A stretch of 64,000 nt of DNA, taken from Devosia sp. Root413D1. GTDB lineage: Bacteria; Pseudomonadota; Alphaproteobacteria; Rhizobiales; Devosiaceae. The position numbers were made by a program, and so were the translations under genes. The stretch spans positions 186,001 through 250,000 of the forward strand of contig NZ_LMEA01000013.1 of assembly GCF_001425235.1 (NCBI RefSeq), in the 5' to 3' direction. Each line of letters opens with the position of its first letter. Position 1 is the stretch's first letter. Shown piece after piece: positions 16,986 to 24,928 of this stretch. The notes under the pieces were generated by a model, which saw only the letters and a list, made by a program, of their open reading frames with translations, was not told the origin of the DNA and searched no databases.

Positions 16986-18199
16986 TCTGCCGCCTCCGCG
17001 GGTGACGTGTCTTCGATGCTTCCGGGCACCTCCCCCCTTGCGGGGGAGGCTGGGAGGGGGGGAGCCACACGCTCGGAGCCTGGGGCTCCCCCCTCCCCAA
17101 CCCTCGCCGCGAGGGGGAGGGTGCCGGCCGGTGCGTGAACATCGTGCTCGGCGCGCATCTCGCGCAGCAGCCCGAGCTCGCCCTGAAAATCAACATAGTG
17201 CGGCAGCTTCAGGTGCTCGACGAAACCGGTCGATTGCACGTTGTCGGAGTGCGAGATGACGAATTCCTCGTCCTGTGCCGGATGGTTCACGTCCTCGCCG
17301 AGCTCGGCGGCGCGCAGCGAGCGATCGACCAGCGACATCGCCATGGCTTTGCGTTCGGCCTGACCGAACACCAGCCCGTAACCGCGGGTGAACTGCGGCG
17401 GCACCTTGGCATTGCCCCTGAACTTGTTGACCATCTGGCACTCGGTGACCCGGATACGCCCGAGGTTCACCGCGAAGCCGAGCTCCGGAATATCGAGCTC
17501 CACCTCGACCTCGCCGATGCGGATCTCGCCGACGAACGGATGCGAGCGGCCATAGCCGCGCTGCGTCGAGTAGCCGAGCGCCAAGAGGAACCCTTCGTCA
17601 CCGCGGGCCAGCGCCTGCAGGCGCCGATCACGGTTCAGCGGGAACTCCAGCGGTTCGCGGGTGAGATCGCCGATCTCCTCCTGCACTTCGGACACGTCGG
17701 GCTCGATCAGCCCCTGGTGATCGAGCAGGTCAGTGACCCGCGGCGCCGGCTCGTCTGCGCTGGCGCGCGCCATGGCTTCATCGACCGCAGCGCCCTCGGC
17801 AATGCTGGGGTCGAGCAGGCGGTGCGTATAGTCGAAGGTCGGTCCGAGTAGTTGGCCACCCGGCAGATCCTTGAACGTCGCCGAAACGCGGCGCTCGATC
17901 TTCATCGCCGCAGTGTCGATCGGCTTCGAATAGCCGAAACGCGGCAGCGTGGTGCGATAGGCGCGCACCAGGAAGATCGCCTCGATCAGGTCGCCGCGCG
18001 ACTGAATGATGGCCAGCGCCGCCAGCTCGCGGTCATAGAGCGAACCCTCGCCCATGGCGCGATCGACCGCGAGGCCGAGCTGTTCGATGATCTGGTCGAG
18101 GCGCAGCGCCGGCACCGAGCGATCGCCGCGACGGCGATCGGCGAGCAGCCGGTGAGCATTGGCAATGGCGGCCTCACCGCCTTTGACGGCAACATACAT
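16982..18199 (-). CDS. phnI: C-P lyase core protein PhnI, with repeat-derived insertion near C-terminus
   Basis: PhnI acts with PhnG, PhnH and PhnL to attach methylphosphonate to the ribose of ATP and can release adenine from ATP on its own. 405 residues, against about 354 in E. coli. The excess is explained by 33 codons (positions 17026-17124, about residues 360-392) that are a family B palindromic repeat read in frame. Translation through it gives GTLPLAARVGEGG and APPLPASPARGEVP. The tail GSIEDTSPAEAAE after it looks like the original C-terminus. The start at 18199 is the natural one, three bases past the phnH stop. The core of the protein is intact. Confidence 0.93.
   Translation of the reverse strand: MYVAVKGGEAAIANAHRLLADRRRGDRSVPALRLDQIIEQLGLAVDRAMGEGSLYDRELAALAIIQSRGDLIEAIFLVRAYRTTLPRFGYSKPIDTAAMKIERRVSATFKDLPGGQLLGPTFDYTHRLLDPSIAEGAAVDEAMARASADEPAPRVTDLLDHQGLIEPDVSEVQEEIGDLTREPLEFPLNRDRRLQALARGDEGFLLALGYSTQRGYGRSHPFVGEIRIGEVEVELDIPELGFAVNLGRIRVTECQMVNKFRGNAKVPPQFTRGYGLVFGQAERKAMAMSLVDRSLRAAELGEDVNHPAQDEEFVISHSDNVQSTGFVEHLKLPHYVDFQGELGLLREMRAEHDVHAPAGTLPLAARVGEGGAPGSERVAPPLPASPARGEVPGSIEDTSPAEAAE
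17026..17124. repeat. Family B palindromic repeat inside phnI
   Basis: The arms GCACCTCCCCCCTTGCGGGG and CGCGAGGGGGAGGGTGC, with inner GGGAGGGGGGGAGCC and GGCTCCCCCCTCCCC, make the same structure as the intergenic family B copies. It is exactly 99 bases long, so the reading frame of phnI is preserved. Confidence 0.85.
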
Positions 18200-18202
18200 G
18201 GC

Positions 18203-18793
18203 TCAAGCCTCCGAAATACGGGTGGTGCGCGGCAGGCCGACCACCGTGCCAGAACGAACCAGCAGCAAATCGACGCCGCGGGGGAAGCGGGTGCGGTTCT
18301 CCGCCCACTGCTCGATGAAATCGCCGCCGGGCAGCGGCAGCTCGGTGCTGAACTGGTCCTTGATCCCCGGCCCTTTGAGGGTCACGGCTCGGGTCCCGGC
18401 GCCGACAGCGAGGACGACCGTGGTCGAGCGATCCGGGTACTCGTCAGTCCCCTGCCCAAAGCGATCGAGCGCCGGCAGCAGTGCCACATCGCTCACCAGT
18501 GCGAACGCCGCCGCGCCGATATCCGAGGTCAGCGGCGCGCCGCAGTGGAAGGCCAGCCAGGCCACTACCGCCTCGTTGGCGGCGAGCACCGGGTCGAGCC
18601 ACACCAGCGTATCGTGGTCGCAGAGCGTCAGCGCCACGGCGCCGAGCTCCGGCGCCAACGGCGCCGGCGGCAGCGCATCGGATGCGATCGACTGCACCGA
18701 GCCCGGACGGGCCAGCGCCTCCATCACGGCGCGGAACACGCTCTGCGCCCCCAGCACCAGGTCGGCGAAGCCACCTTCGATTGTCGTATCCAT
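18203..18793 (-). CDS. phnH: C-P lyase core protein PhnH
   Basis: 196 residues. A PhnGHIJ subunit needed for phosphonate breakdown, with no catalytic motif of its own. It begins with MDTTIEGGFADLVLGAQSVF, a typical PhnH N-terminus that contains the conserved FR..M..LARPG segment (VFRAVMEALARPG). The ATG at 18793 overlaps the phnG stop; a TTG one codon upstream is also in frame. Length agrees with the family (E. coli 194). Confidence 0.94.
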   Translation of the reverse strand: MDTTIEGGFADLVLGAQSVFRAVMEALARPGSVQSIASDALPPAPLAPELGAVALTLCDHDTLVWLDPVLAANEAVVAWLAFHCGAPLTSDIGAAAFALVSDVALLPALDRFGQGTDEYPDRSTTVVLAVGAGTRAVTLKGPGIKDQFSTELPLPGGDFIEQWAENRTRFPRGVDLLLVRSGTVVGLPRTTRISEA

Positions 18794-19242
18794 CAATCGT
18801 CTCCCCGGACCATGGTGAAGAAGTCGACCTTGGTGGCCGCCGTCTCGTCGCGGAGTTTTGCATCCGCGGCGGCCTGCTCTTCACGCAGCGGCCGCAGCAC
18901 CAGCGTCTCTACCGCTTCGGCGTCGCGCTGCAGCAGCGCATCGAACAGCGCCGACTGCACTGCCTTGTCGCCGTCGCGACCGAGGCAATAGGCGTGCCCG
19001 ACCTCGCCGGTTTCGAGCCAAACCGTGGCGCGGGTGACCGTCGCTTCGCCGAGGTTAAAGGCGTTACCGCCACCGCCGGCGCGGCCGCGCACCATCACCA
19101 GCCCGGTCTCCGGGCCACGCACTCTGTGGTAGGCCGGCTTGTCGGACCAGGCGGCCCAGAGTTCGCCGAGCCGCTTCGGCGTGGCGTGGCTCAACACCGC
19201 CATCGCCTCCTGCCGGGGGTTATTTGCAGGCGCCTGTTGCAT
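18793..19242 (-). CDS. phnG: C-P lyase core protein PhnG
   Basis: 149 residues, first gene of the leftward phn operon. PhnG, with PhnH/I/L, forms the ribosyl-phosphonate intermediate. The features ETGLVMVRGRAGGGGNAFNLGEA and AYCLGRD are characteristic. The start at 19242 has GGAG nine bases before it. The PhnF-type palindrome lies immediately upstream of that ribosome-binding site, so bound repressor would block transcription start or early elongation. Confidence 0.95.
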   Translation of the reverse strand: MQQAPANNPRQEAMAVLSHATPKRLGELWAAWSDKPAYHRVRGPETGLVMVRGRAGGGGNAFNLGEATVTRATVWLETGEVGHAYCLGRDGDKAVQSALFDALLQRDAEAVETLVLRPLREEQAAADAKLRDETAATKVDFFTMVRGDD

Positions 19243-19256
19243 TGGCTCTTACTCCA

Positions 19257-19280
19257 ACTTGTATAGTAAAATAGACAAGT
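19257..19280. promoter_or_regulatory. PhnF-type operator between phnG and phnF
   Basis: Arms ACTTGTATA (19257-19265) and TAGACAAGT (19272-19280) are complementary at 8 of 9 positions, with a six-base AT-rich centre. The CTTGT...ACAAG form is the kind of site bound by HutC/PhnF-class GntR regulators. It lies in the 81-base divergent gap and could control both directions. Confidence 0.8.
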
Positions 19281-19323
19281 GATGTCGTTTCGCCCCGCTA
19301 TAGGCCGACCGTGTGAAGATGCA

Positions 19324-20061
19324 ATGACAATCTTGAGCCGTACCGAAATCGCCCCGGCCGGAGGCGTCGCCCTGTGGCGCCAGATCGCCGACGCCATCCG
19401 CCTCGACATTATCGGCGGCAAACTCGAAAGCGGCGACAAGCTGGCCGGCGAGCTGAGTCTGGCCGAGCGTTTCGGCGTCAACCGCCACACCGTCCGCCGT
19501 GCCCTCGCCGTGCTGGAAGAGGAAGGCGTGCTCCGCGCCGAGCACGGCCGCGGCACCTTCGTCGCCGAAGCGCGCCGCCTCAGCTACCCGATCGGCCGCC
19601 GCACCCGCTTCTCCGAAGGCCTCGCCGGGCAGGTGCGCCAGCGCAGCAGCCAGTTGCTGTCATCGAAGATCGAGCGGGCCACGGCGCGCCTCGCCGAGGC
19701 GTTGGCGGTGAAAGTCGGAACGCGATTGATCCGGCAGGAGACGGTCTCCTTCGCCGACGGCCGCCCGCTGGCCCGCGCCAGCGGCTGGTTCCCCGAGGCC
19801 CGCTTTGCCGGGTTCGATACCGCCTATGTCGAAACCGGCTCGGTCACCGCCGCGCTGAGGCGCTATGGCATCGAGGACTATTCGCGCGGTTCGACCCGCA
19901 TCTCGGCGCGGCACGCCACCACGGAGGAAGCACAAGCGCTGAAGCTCGCCCCGGGCGCGGTGGTGCTGGTGTCGGACGCCGTAGACCTCGACGCCGAGGG
20001 CGTCCCGATCCACGCCATGCTGACGCGCTTTCCGGCGGATCGGATGGAGCTGGTGGTTTAG
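19324..20061 (+). CDS. phnF: Phosphonate utilisation regulator PhnF (GntR/HutC family)
   Basis: 245 residues. An N-terminal winged helix-turn-helix (LAERFGVNRHTVRRALAVLE, about 45-64) is followed by a UTRA ligand-binding domain, as in HutC and PhnF. ATG at 19324 is preferred; the longer start at 19279 would overlap the operator. It is divergent from phnG with a palindromic operator between, so it very probably represses the C-P lyase operon until a phosphonate-derived effector appears. Confidence 0.92.
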   Translation: MTILSRTEIAPAGGVALWRQIADAIRLDIIGGKLESGDKLAGELSLAERFGVNRHTVRRALAVLEEEGVLRAEHGRGTFVAEARRLSYPIGRRTRFSEGLAGQVRQRSSQLLSSKIERATARLAEALAVKVGTRLIRQETVSFADGRPLARASGWFPEARFAGFDTAYVETGSVTAALRRYGIEDYSRGSTRISARHATTEEAQALKLAPGAVVLVSDAVDLDAEGVPIHAMLTRFPADRMELVV

Positions 20062-20080
20062 GGGTCTGGTGTTCGGTGCC

Positions 20081-20200
20081 CCACCCTCATCCGGGCTTCG
20101 CCCACCTTCTCCCATCAAGGGAGAAGACCCGACTGAGATGCCAGTGGAGGACCCTTCTCCCCTTGTGGGAGAAGGTGCCCGAAGGGCGGATGAGGGGTGG
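20081..20200. repeat. Family C palindromic repeat, shortened copy
   Basis: Ends CCACCCTCATCCGGGCTTCG and GGCGGATGAGGGGTGG are complementary and match the outer parts of the copies at 5345-5500 and 30291-30446. The usual centre is replaced by a different short stretch. It separates convergent phnF and the Gfo/Idh/MocA gene. Confidence 0.8.
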
Positions 20201-20210
20201 GCCCCACGCA

Positions 20211-21503
20211 CTACCGCGCGAGCGATATCCCCGCCTCCGCCAGCATCCGATCCACATCCACCGTCTGCCCTGACGCGATCGAAGCGTTGGCCGCGATGCC
20301 GGTGAGGATCGACCACGCCCCCTCCTTGTGCGTCGAGGCCCGGGCATAGCGATCCGGCTCCATGCTCTCAGGCTCGAACAGGTAGCCCAGCATCACCGGG
20401 TCGGCGCCGCCATGGTCGCCGTGGCCGGCCCACACGTCCACGGCCTCGGGCAACCCGCCGGCGAGATGCAGCGTGGTCGTCATCGCATCTTCCTGCGCCT
20501 TGTCGCGGACCCCGCCGAACACCCCGTGCACCTCGACATGCCGGTGCGTCAGCTCACCCTTGGTGCCGTGGAACTTGATCTCGAGGCCCTCCCACGGGCT
20601 GTAGGCGCACAGCGTGTAGTTGAGAAACACGTCGTTGGCGTATTTCACCTGCACCTGCATGGTGTCTTCGATGGTGATGTCATCGGCGAACACGCACTTG
20701 TCGCGCAGGTACCCGTCATCATCCTCGGCATCGAGGTAGAGCTCGCGCAGCGCCGGATCGCGGGCAAGATCCAGCCGGTACTCGCACCGGTCGAACACCG
20801 GGCAGTCATGGCAGCGCTCGCCATGCGCGCCGAGCCCCAGTTCCTCGGCCATCTCCGGCGTATAGAACACCCGCTTGCCATTGGCGCTGACGGTCTTGGG
20901 GGTCGAGGCCACCCACCAGTTCATCAGGTCGAAATGGTGGGTGGATTTGTGCACCAGGAGGCCACCGGATTTCTCCTTGTAGCGGTGCCAGCGGCGGAAA
21001 TAATCGGCGCCGTGCACCCGGTCGAGATACCAGCGGAAGTCCACCGCGGTGATGTCGCCGATGACGCCACTCATCAACAGGTCTTTCAGCTGCGTGCGGG
21101 CCGGCGTGTAGCGATAGTTGAAGGTGACAGTGAGCCGCTTGCCGCTCTGCTGCTGCGCCTCGAGCACGGCGCGCAGCTTAGCCAAATCCACCGTCATCGG
21201 CTTTTCGGTCATCACGTTGCGCCCGGCCTTCAGCGCCGCGACGATATATTCGTGATGCAGGTAATCCGGCGTGGTGACGATCACCGTATCGGGCTGCTGC
21301 TCGGCGATCATCCGCCCGAAGTCAGCCGCCTCGTAAGTAGCGATGCCGTTGCCCTTTTTGGGGATCTTGCCGGCCGAAAGCGCCAGCCGGGTCTCGTTCA
21401 CGTCGCACAGGGCGACCAGGTCGTTGCCTTCCGCATGCGTCTGGGTGATCGCCTTGCGGAACATGGCGTGGCGCCCGCCGACGCCGACTATCGCGTACTT
21501 CAC
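20211..21503 (-). CDS. Gfo/Idh/MocA-family NAD(P)-dependent oxidoreductase
   Basis: 430 residues: an N-terminal Rossmann fold (AIVGVGGRHAMF, 4-15), the family EKP motif (NVMTEKPMTVD, about 95-105) and a longer C-terminal half than usual. It carries a cysteine cluster, CHDCPVFDRC, near residue 230, which resembles a small metal-binding site. The start is GTG, with GAGGA eight bases upstream. Members of this subgroup act on sugars or inositols. It follows the rhamnose operon on the same strand, but a 319-base gap with a repeat intervenes, so co-transcription is uncertain. Confidence 0.82.
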   Translation of the reverse strand: MKYAIVGVGGRHAMFRKAITQTHAEGNDLVALCDVNETRLALSAGKIPKKGNGIATYEAADFGRMIAEQQPDTVIVTTPDYLHHEYIVAALKAGRNVMTEKPMTVDLAKLRAVLEAQQQSGKRLTVTFNYRYTPARTQLKDLLMSGVIGDITAVDFRWYLDRVHGADYFRRWHRYKEKSGGLLVHKSTHHFDLMNWWVASTPKTVSANGKRVFYTPEMAEELGLGAHGERCHDCPVFDRCEYRLDLARDPALRELYLDAEDDDGYLRDKCVFADDITIEDTMQVQVKYANDVFLNYTLCAYSPWEGLEIKFHGTKGELTHRHVEVHGVFGGVRDKAQEDAMTTTLHLAGGLPEAVDVWAGHGDHGGADPVMLGYLFEPESMEPDRYARASTHKEGAWSILTGIAANASIASGQTVDVDRMLAEAGISLAR

Positions 21504-21822
21504 TGGGGGTGTCCTCGTCGGGTGTTATGCCACCCGGGGTCCTCCAGCGGGTCGCCCCGAAATAATTCACCGTCTGGTTACTTAGTCAAGTCTTGGCTCC
21601 CCTCCCCCCGCGGCGCTACCGCGTCCGCTAGGAGGGGAGGGGCTGGGGGTGGGGGTGGTGAGGCGGGCACTGTGCTGACTGCGCCACCCCCTCCCTCAAT
21701 CCCTCCCCTCAAGGGGGAGGGAGGCGGAGTCTGCAAGGTCGAGGCATCCTTCGCGTCCAGACATGGAAGAGCCGGACCGCTGTGGCGATCCGGCCCCCCG
21801 ATGGAACAGGTTGAAGCGGCGA
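21504..21822. repeat. Gap with a family B palindromic repeat
   Basis: Positions 21597-21723 hold the repeat, with GCTCCCCTCCCCCC and GGGGAGGGGCTGGGGGTGGG on the left and CCACCCCCTCCCTC and CAAGGGGGAGGG on the right. An AT-richer stretch at 21560-21590 (upstream of the Gfo/Idh/MocA gene) could hold its promoter. No gene is seen. Confidence 0.7.
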
Positions 21823-22569
21823 TCAGTAGGTGGCGCGGCCACCGCTCAGGTCGAACACCGAAGCCGTGGTAAAGCTGTTTTCCTTCGACACCAGCCAGGC
21901 CACCATGTTCGCGGCTTCCTCGACCTCGAGGAAGCGGCCGCGCGGGATGCGGCTCAGCATGTAGTCGATGAATTCGGGCTTCAGCTCGTCGAGAATGCGG
22001 GTCTTGGCCGTCGCCGGGGTGATGACGTTGATGGCGATGTCGTACTTCGCCACTTCCTTGCCCACCGCCTTGGTCATGCCGATGACACCGGCCTTGGCCG
22101 CGGCATAGGCCGAGGCGTTCGGGTTGCCTTCCTTGCCGGCGATCGAAGCGATGTTGACGATGCGGCCGAAATTGCGGGCCTTCATGCCCGGCAGCACGGC
22201 GCGGTTGACGTAGAACGCACCGTTCAAGTCGATGTCGATCACCCGGCGCCATTCGTCGAGCTCGTATTCATCGAGCGGGGCGTTCTTGCCGGCGATGCCG
22301 GCGGAGTGGACGAGGATATCGAGCTTGCCGAGCTTGCCTTCGACTTCCGCTACCGCGGCGGCGACGGCGTCGTAATTGGTGATGTTGACCGCAACGGTCG
22401 AAGCGGCGGCGCCGAGCTCGGCCCTGGCGGTCGCGAGGAGGTCGGCATTCATGTCCCACAGGCTGACCTTGGCGCCGGAGGCAACCAGGCGCTTGGCAAT
22501 GGCGAAGCCGATGCCCTGCGCACCGCCGGTGATGACGGCCACCTGGCCGTTGAGATCAATCTGGTTCAT
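21823..22569 (-). CDS. Short-chain dehydrogenase, putative 2-keto-3-deoxy-L-rhamnonate dehydrogenase
   Basis: A 248-residue classical SDR: TGGAQGIG (14-21) binds the cofactor, with catalytic Ser142, Tyr155 and Lys159 in the SIAG...SAYAAAK region. In the non-phosphorylative rhamnose route an SDR oxidises 2-keto-3-deoxy-L-rhamnonate at C4, and this is the last gene of such an operon. Position is the main evidence; related SDRs also oxidise L-fuconate-pathway intermediates. It lies 17 bases after the rhamnonate dehydratase gene. Confidence 0.85.
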   Translation of the reverse strand: MNQIDLNGQVAVITGGAQGIGFAIAKRLVASGAKVSLWDMNADLLATARAELGAAASTVAVNITNYDAVAAAVAEVEGKLGKLDILVHSAGIAGKNAPLDEYELDEWRRVIDIDLNGAFYVNRAVLPGMKARNFGRIVNIASIAGKEGNPNASAYAAAKAGVIGMTKAVGKEVAKYDIAINVITPATAKTRILDELKPEFIDYMLSRIPRGRFLEVEEAANMVAWLVSKENSFTTASVFDLSGGRATY

Positions 22570-22586
22570 GAAACTCTCTTATTAGG

Positions 22587-23765
22587 TCAGGCGAACGGCT
22601 TTAGCAGACCGCGATCAGCTATTTCCATACCGAAGCCCGGCGCGCTACTGACCTTTAGTCGACCGTTCTGCGGCAGGTCTTCGCCGCTGAACAGCTTGCC
22701 GAAAATCGGGCGGATCGAGCGCCCGTCAGGACTGGCCGCCACATACTCGCACAGCGACTGCGCCGGCTGGCTGGCGATGAACTGGTACGAGTACGGCCCC
22801 GACCCGTGCGGGATCACCGGGATATCGTAAGCCGCCGCCTGTGCCGCGATCTGCAGCAGCGCCGTCAGCCCACCCACCCACATCACGTCGGGCTGCAGCA
22901 CGTCGATGGTGCGCTCCTCGATCAGCCGGCGGAAACCGTAGCGGGTATATTCGTGCTCGCCGGTGGTCCACTTGAGGGTCGGGTGCGCCTGCTTCAGCAG
23001 CCGGAACCCCTCGATATCGTCGGGGTGCAGCACCTCTTCCCACCAGTAGATGTCGAGGTGCTTGGTCTTCTCGGCGAGCCGGATCGCGTAAGGCACCGTC
23101 AGCGCCATGTAGCAATCGACCATCAGCGGGAAATCCGGCCCCACCAGCTCGCGCTGCGCGGTGAGGAATTCGATGTTCTTCAATAGCCCGTCTTCGCCAT
23201 CGAAATGGCTGTGGGGCAGCGGCACCTTGGCGCCCCAGAAGCCCAGTTCCTTCACGGCGTCCGGCGCCGGGCCGGTGCAGTAAAAGCTGATCTCGTCATG
23301 GCACTTGCCGCCGATCAGGTTGTAGACCGGCTCGCCGCGGAGCTTACCGACCAGGTCCCACAGCGCCAGGTCGACCACCGAGATCGTGGCGATCGGCATC
23401 CCCTTGCGGCCATAGGGCATCGAGGCCCGGAACATCTGGTCCCAGATTTTCGAGGTATTGCGCGCATCCTCCCCGACAAGGAAGCGGCTGAAGTGGTTGG
23501 CCACCAGCCAGGCCGCCGGCGGGCCGCCGAAGCCGGTGGCGACACCGGTGACGCCGGCCTCGCTCTCGATCTCGACGACGATCGAGCCCATCACCCCGAT
23601 GCCCCAGGATTGGCGCGACGCCTTGTACTCAGCGTAACCCGACATCGGGTTGGCGATCAGCGTGTCGATCAGCCAGTGGCCGCGCCCCTGCTGGAAATAG
23701 TCGCCGCCGTCCCCTTCACTCGTAACGAGCGAAACGCGCACGGCCTTGATGGTGAAGTCGGACAT
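22587..23765 (-). CDS. rhmD: L-rhamnonate dehydratase
   Basis: 392 residues of the enolase superfamily. It removes water from L-rhamnonate to give 2-keto-3-deoxy-L-rhamnonate. Metal ligands are visible at Asp217 (LMVDCYM), Glu243 or 244 (WWEEVL) and Glu270 (TTGEHE), and the general-acid/base His320 in IPHGSGPY. The N-terminus GGDYFQQGRGHW and TLIANPMS strongly resemble RhmD. ATG 23765 is preferred over a TTG seven codons upstream. It sits between the mutarotase and an SDR, in the right pathway. Confidence 0.92.
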   Translation of the reverse strand: MSDFTIKAVRVSLVTSEGDGGDYFQQGRGHWLIDTLIANPMSGYAEYKASRQSWGIGVMGSIVVEIESEAGVTGVATGFGGPPAAWLVANHFSRFLVGEDARNTSKIWDQMFRASMPYGRKGMPIATISVVDLALWDLVGKLRGEPVYNLIGGKCHDEISFYCTGPAPDAVKELGFWGAKVPLPHSHFDGEDGLLKNIEFLTAQRELVGPDFPLMVDCYMALTVPYAIRLAEKTKHLDIYWWEEVLHPDDIEGFRLLKQAHPTLKWTTGEHEYTRYGFRRLIEERTIDVLQPDVMWVGGLTALLQIAAQAAAYDIPVIPHGSGPYSYQFIASQPAQSLCEYVAASPDGRSIRPIFGKLFSGEDLPQNGRLKVSSAPGFGMEIADRGLLKPFA

Positions 23766-23816
23766 GGAAAGCGGCCGTTTCGGCAAGAGATCAGGGCAAG
23801 AGATCAGGAAGCGAAA

Positions 23817-24134
23817 TCAGGCGAGGTGGAAGACCTGTCGGAGCTCAACGACTTCAGGCGTGCCGTCGTCATTATAGTCCATGATGTCGTCCATGAACTT
23901 CCACCAGCGCTTGTTGATCTCGGTCTTGGGGAGATCGGCCATGGTGTGGTCGGCAGTGCGCACCAGTGTCGCGAACAGCTCGTCGGTCTCCGGATCGTGC
24001 CAGATCGAATAGTCGGAAACGCCGGCGTCGCGCAGCGCCTGGCTGAGCTCGGGCCAGATCTCGTCGTGGCGTTTCTTGTATTCGGCAATCTTGCCGGGGT
24101 GCACCTTCATGCGAAAGGCGATGCGCTCGGACAT
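23817..24134 (-). CDS. rhaM: L-rhamnose mutarotase
   Basis: 105 residues. It interconverts alpha- and beta-anomers of L-rhamnose in the cytoplasm. The signature HDEIWPEL contains His23, equivalent to the catalytic His22 of E. coli RhaM, and NKRWWKFMDDIMDY matches the family C-terminal part. A good ribosome-binding site (AGGAG) precedes the ATG. It lies between the dehydrogenase and the dehydratase genes of the same operon. Confidence 0.94.
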   Translation of the reverse strand: MSERIAFRMKVHPGKIAEYKKRHDEIWPELSQALRDAGVSDYSIWHDPETDELFATLVRTADHTMADLPKTEINKRWWKFMDDIMDYNDDGTPEVVELRQVFHLA

Positions 24135-24143
24135 CGGTTTCTC

Positions 24144-24926
24144 CTATTGCAGGTTGACGTAGAGCCCGCCATCGACCAGCAGCGCCGCGCCGGTGACATA
24201 GGAGGCCATGTCGGAAGCAAGGAATGCGACCACCTTGGCCACATCCTCGGGCTCGCCGAAGCGGCCCAGCGGGATGCGGTTGTTGAGGTATTCGCGCTTC
24301 TTGGGGTCGGACCAGTCGTCCTTGTTGATGTCGGTGGCGATGGCGCCCGGCATCACCGAGTTGCAGCGGATGCCATAGGGCCCGAGCGCGATGGCCACCG
24401 ACTGCATCAGCGAATGCACCCCCGCCTTGGTCGGGGTGTAATGCGTCTGCATGGCGCCGCCGACCAGCGCCGAGATCGACGAGGTGGCGACGATCGCGCC
24501 ACCCGTGCCCTGGTCCTTCATCCGGTTCGCCGCCGCCTGCACCGCGTAGAACGCCCCGTTGAGGTTGACCCCAACCACCTGCTGCAGCAGCGCCGGCGGC
24601 ATGTCGAGGAAGGCGTGGAACGGGCAAATCCCGGCGTTGGACGCAAGAATATCGACACCGCCGAACGCCTCAACCGCCGCCTGCACCAAATCGGTGCTGA
24701 CCTGCGGGTCGGCGATATCGCCTTCCACCGCGATGGCCCGGCGCCCCAGCGCCTCGATCTCGGCGACCGTCTCGTCATGCGCGGTGTCGCGGGCAAAGCC
24801 GTGGTCGGCACCGGCGAAATAGTTGATCACCACATCGGCGCCCTGCCGGGCGAGCTCCACCGAAATGCCGCGGCCGATGCCGCGCGATCCGCCGGTGACG
24901 ATGGCGCGCTTGCCTTCAAGCAACAT
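24144..24926 (-). CDS. L-rhamnose 1-dehydrogenase (SDR family)
   Basis: 260 residues. It oxidises L-rhamnose to the lactone, the first step of the non-phosphorylative route. TGGSRGIG (11-18) binds NAD(P), and Ser150, Tyr163 and Lys167 are catalytic. The stretches NAGICPFHAFLDMP, SALVGGAMQTHYTPTKAG and the end VDGGLYVNLQ match my recollection of the characterised Azotobacter enzyme almost residue for residue. It follows the FadR-type regulator by two bases. Confidence 0.93.
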   Translation of the reverse strand: MLLEGKRAIVTGGSRGIGRGISVELARQGADVVINYFAGADHGFARDTAHDETVAEIEALGRRAIAVEGDIADPQVSTDLVQAAVEAFGGVDILASNAGICPFHAFLDMPPALLQQVVGVNLNGAFYAVQAAANRMKDQGTGGAIVATSSISALVGGAMQTHYTPTKAGVHSLMQSVAIALGPYGIRCNSVMPGAIATDINKDDWSDPKKREYLNNRIPLGRFGEPEDVAKVVAFLASDMASYVTGAALLVDGGLYVNLQ

Positions 24927-24928
24927 GG

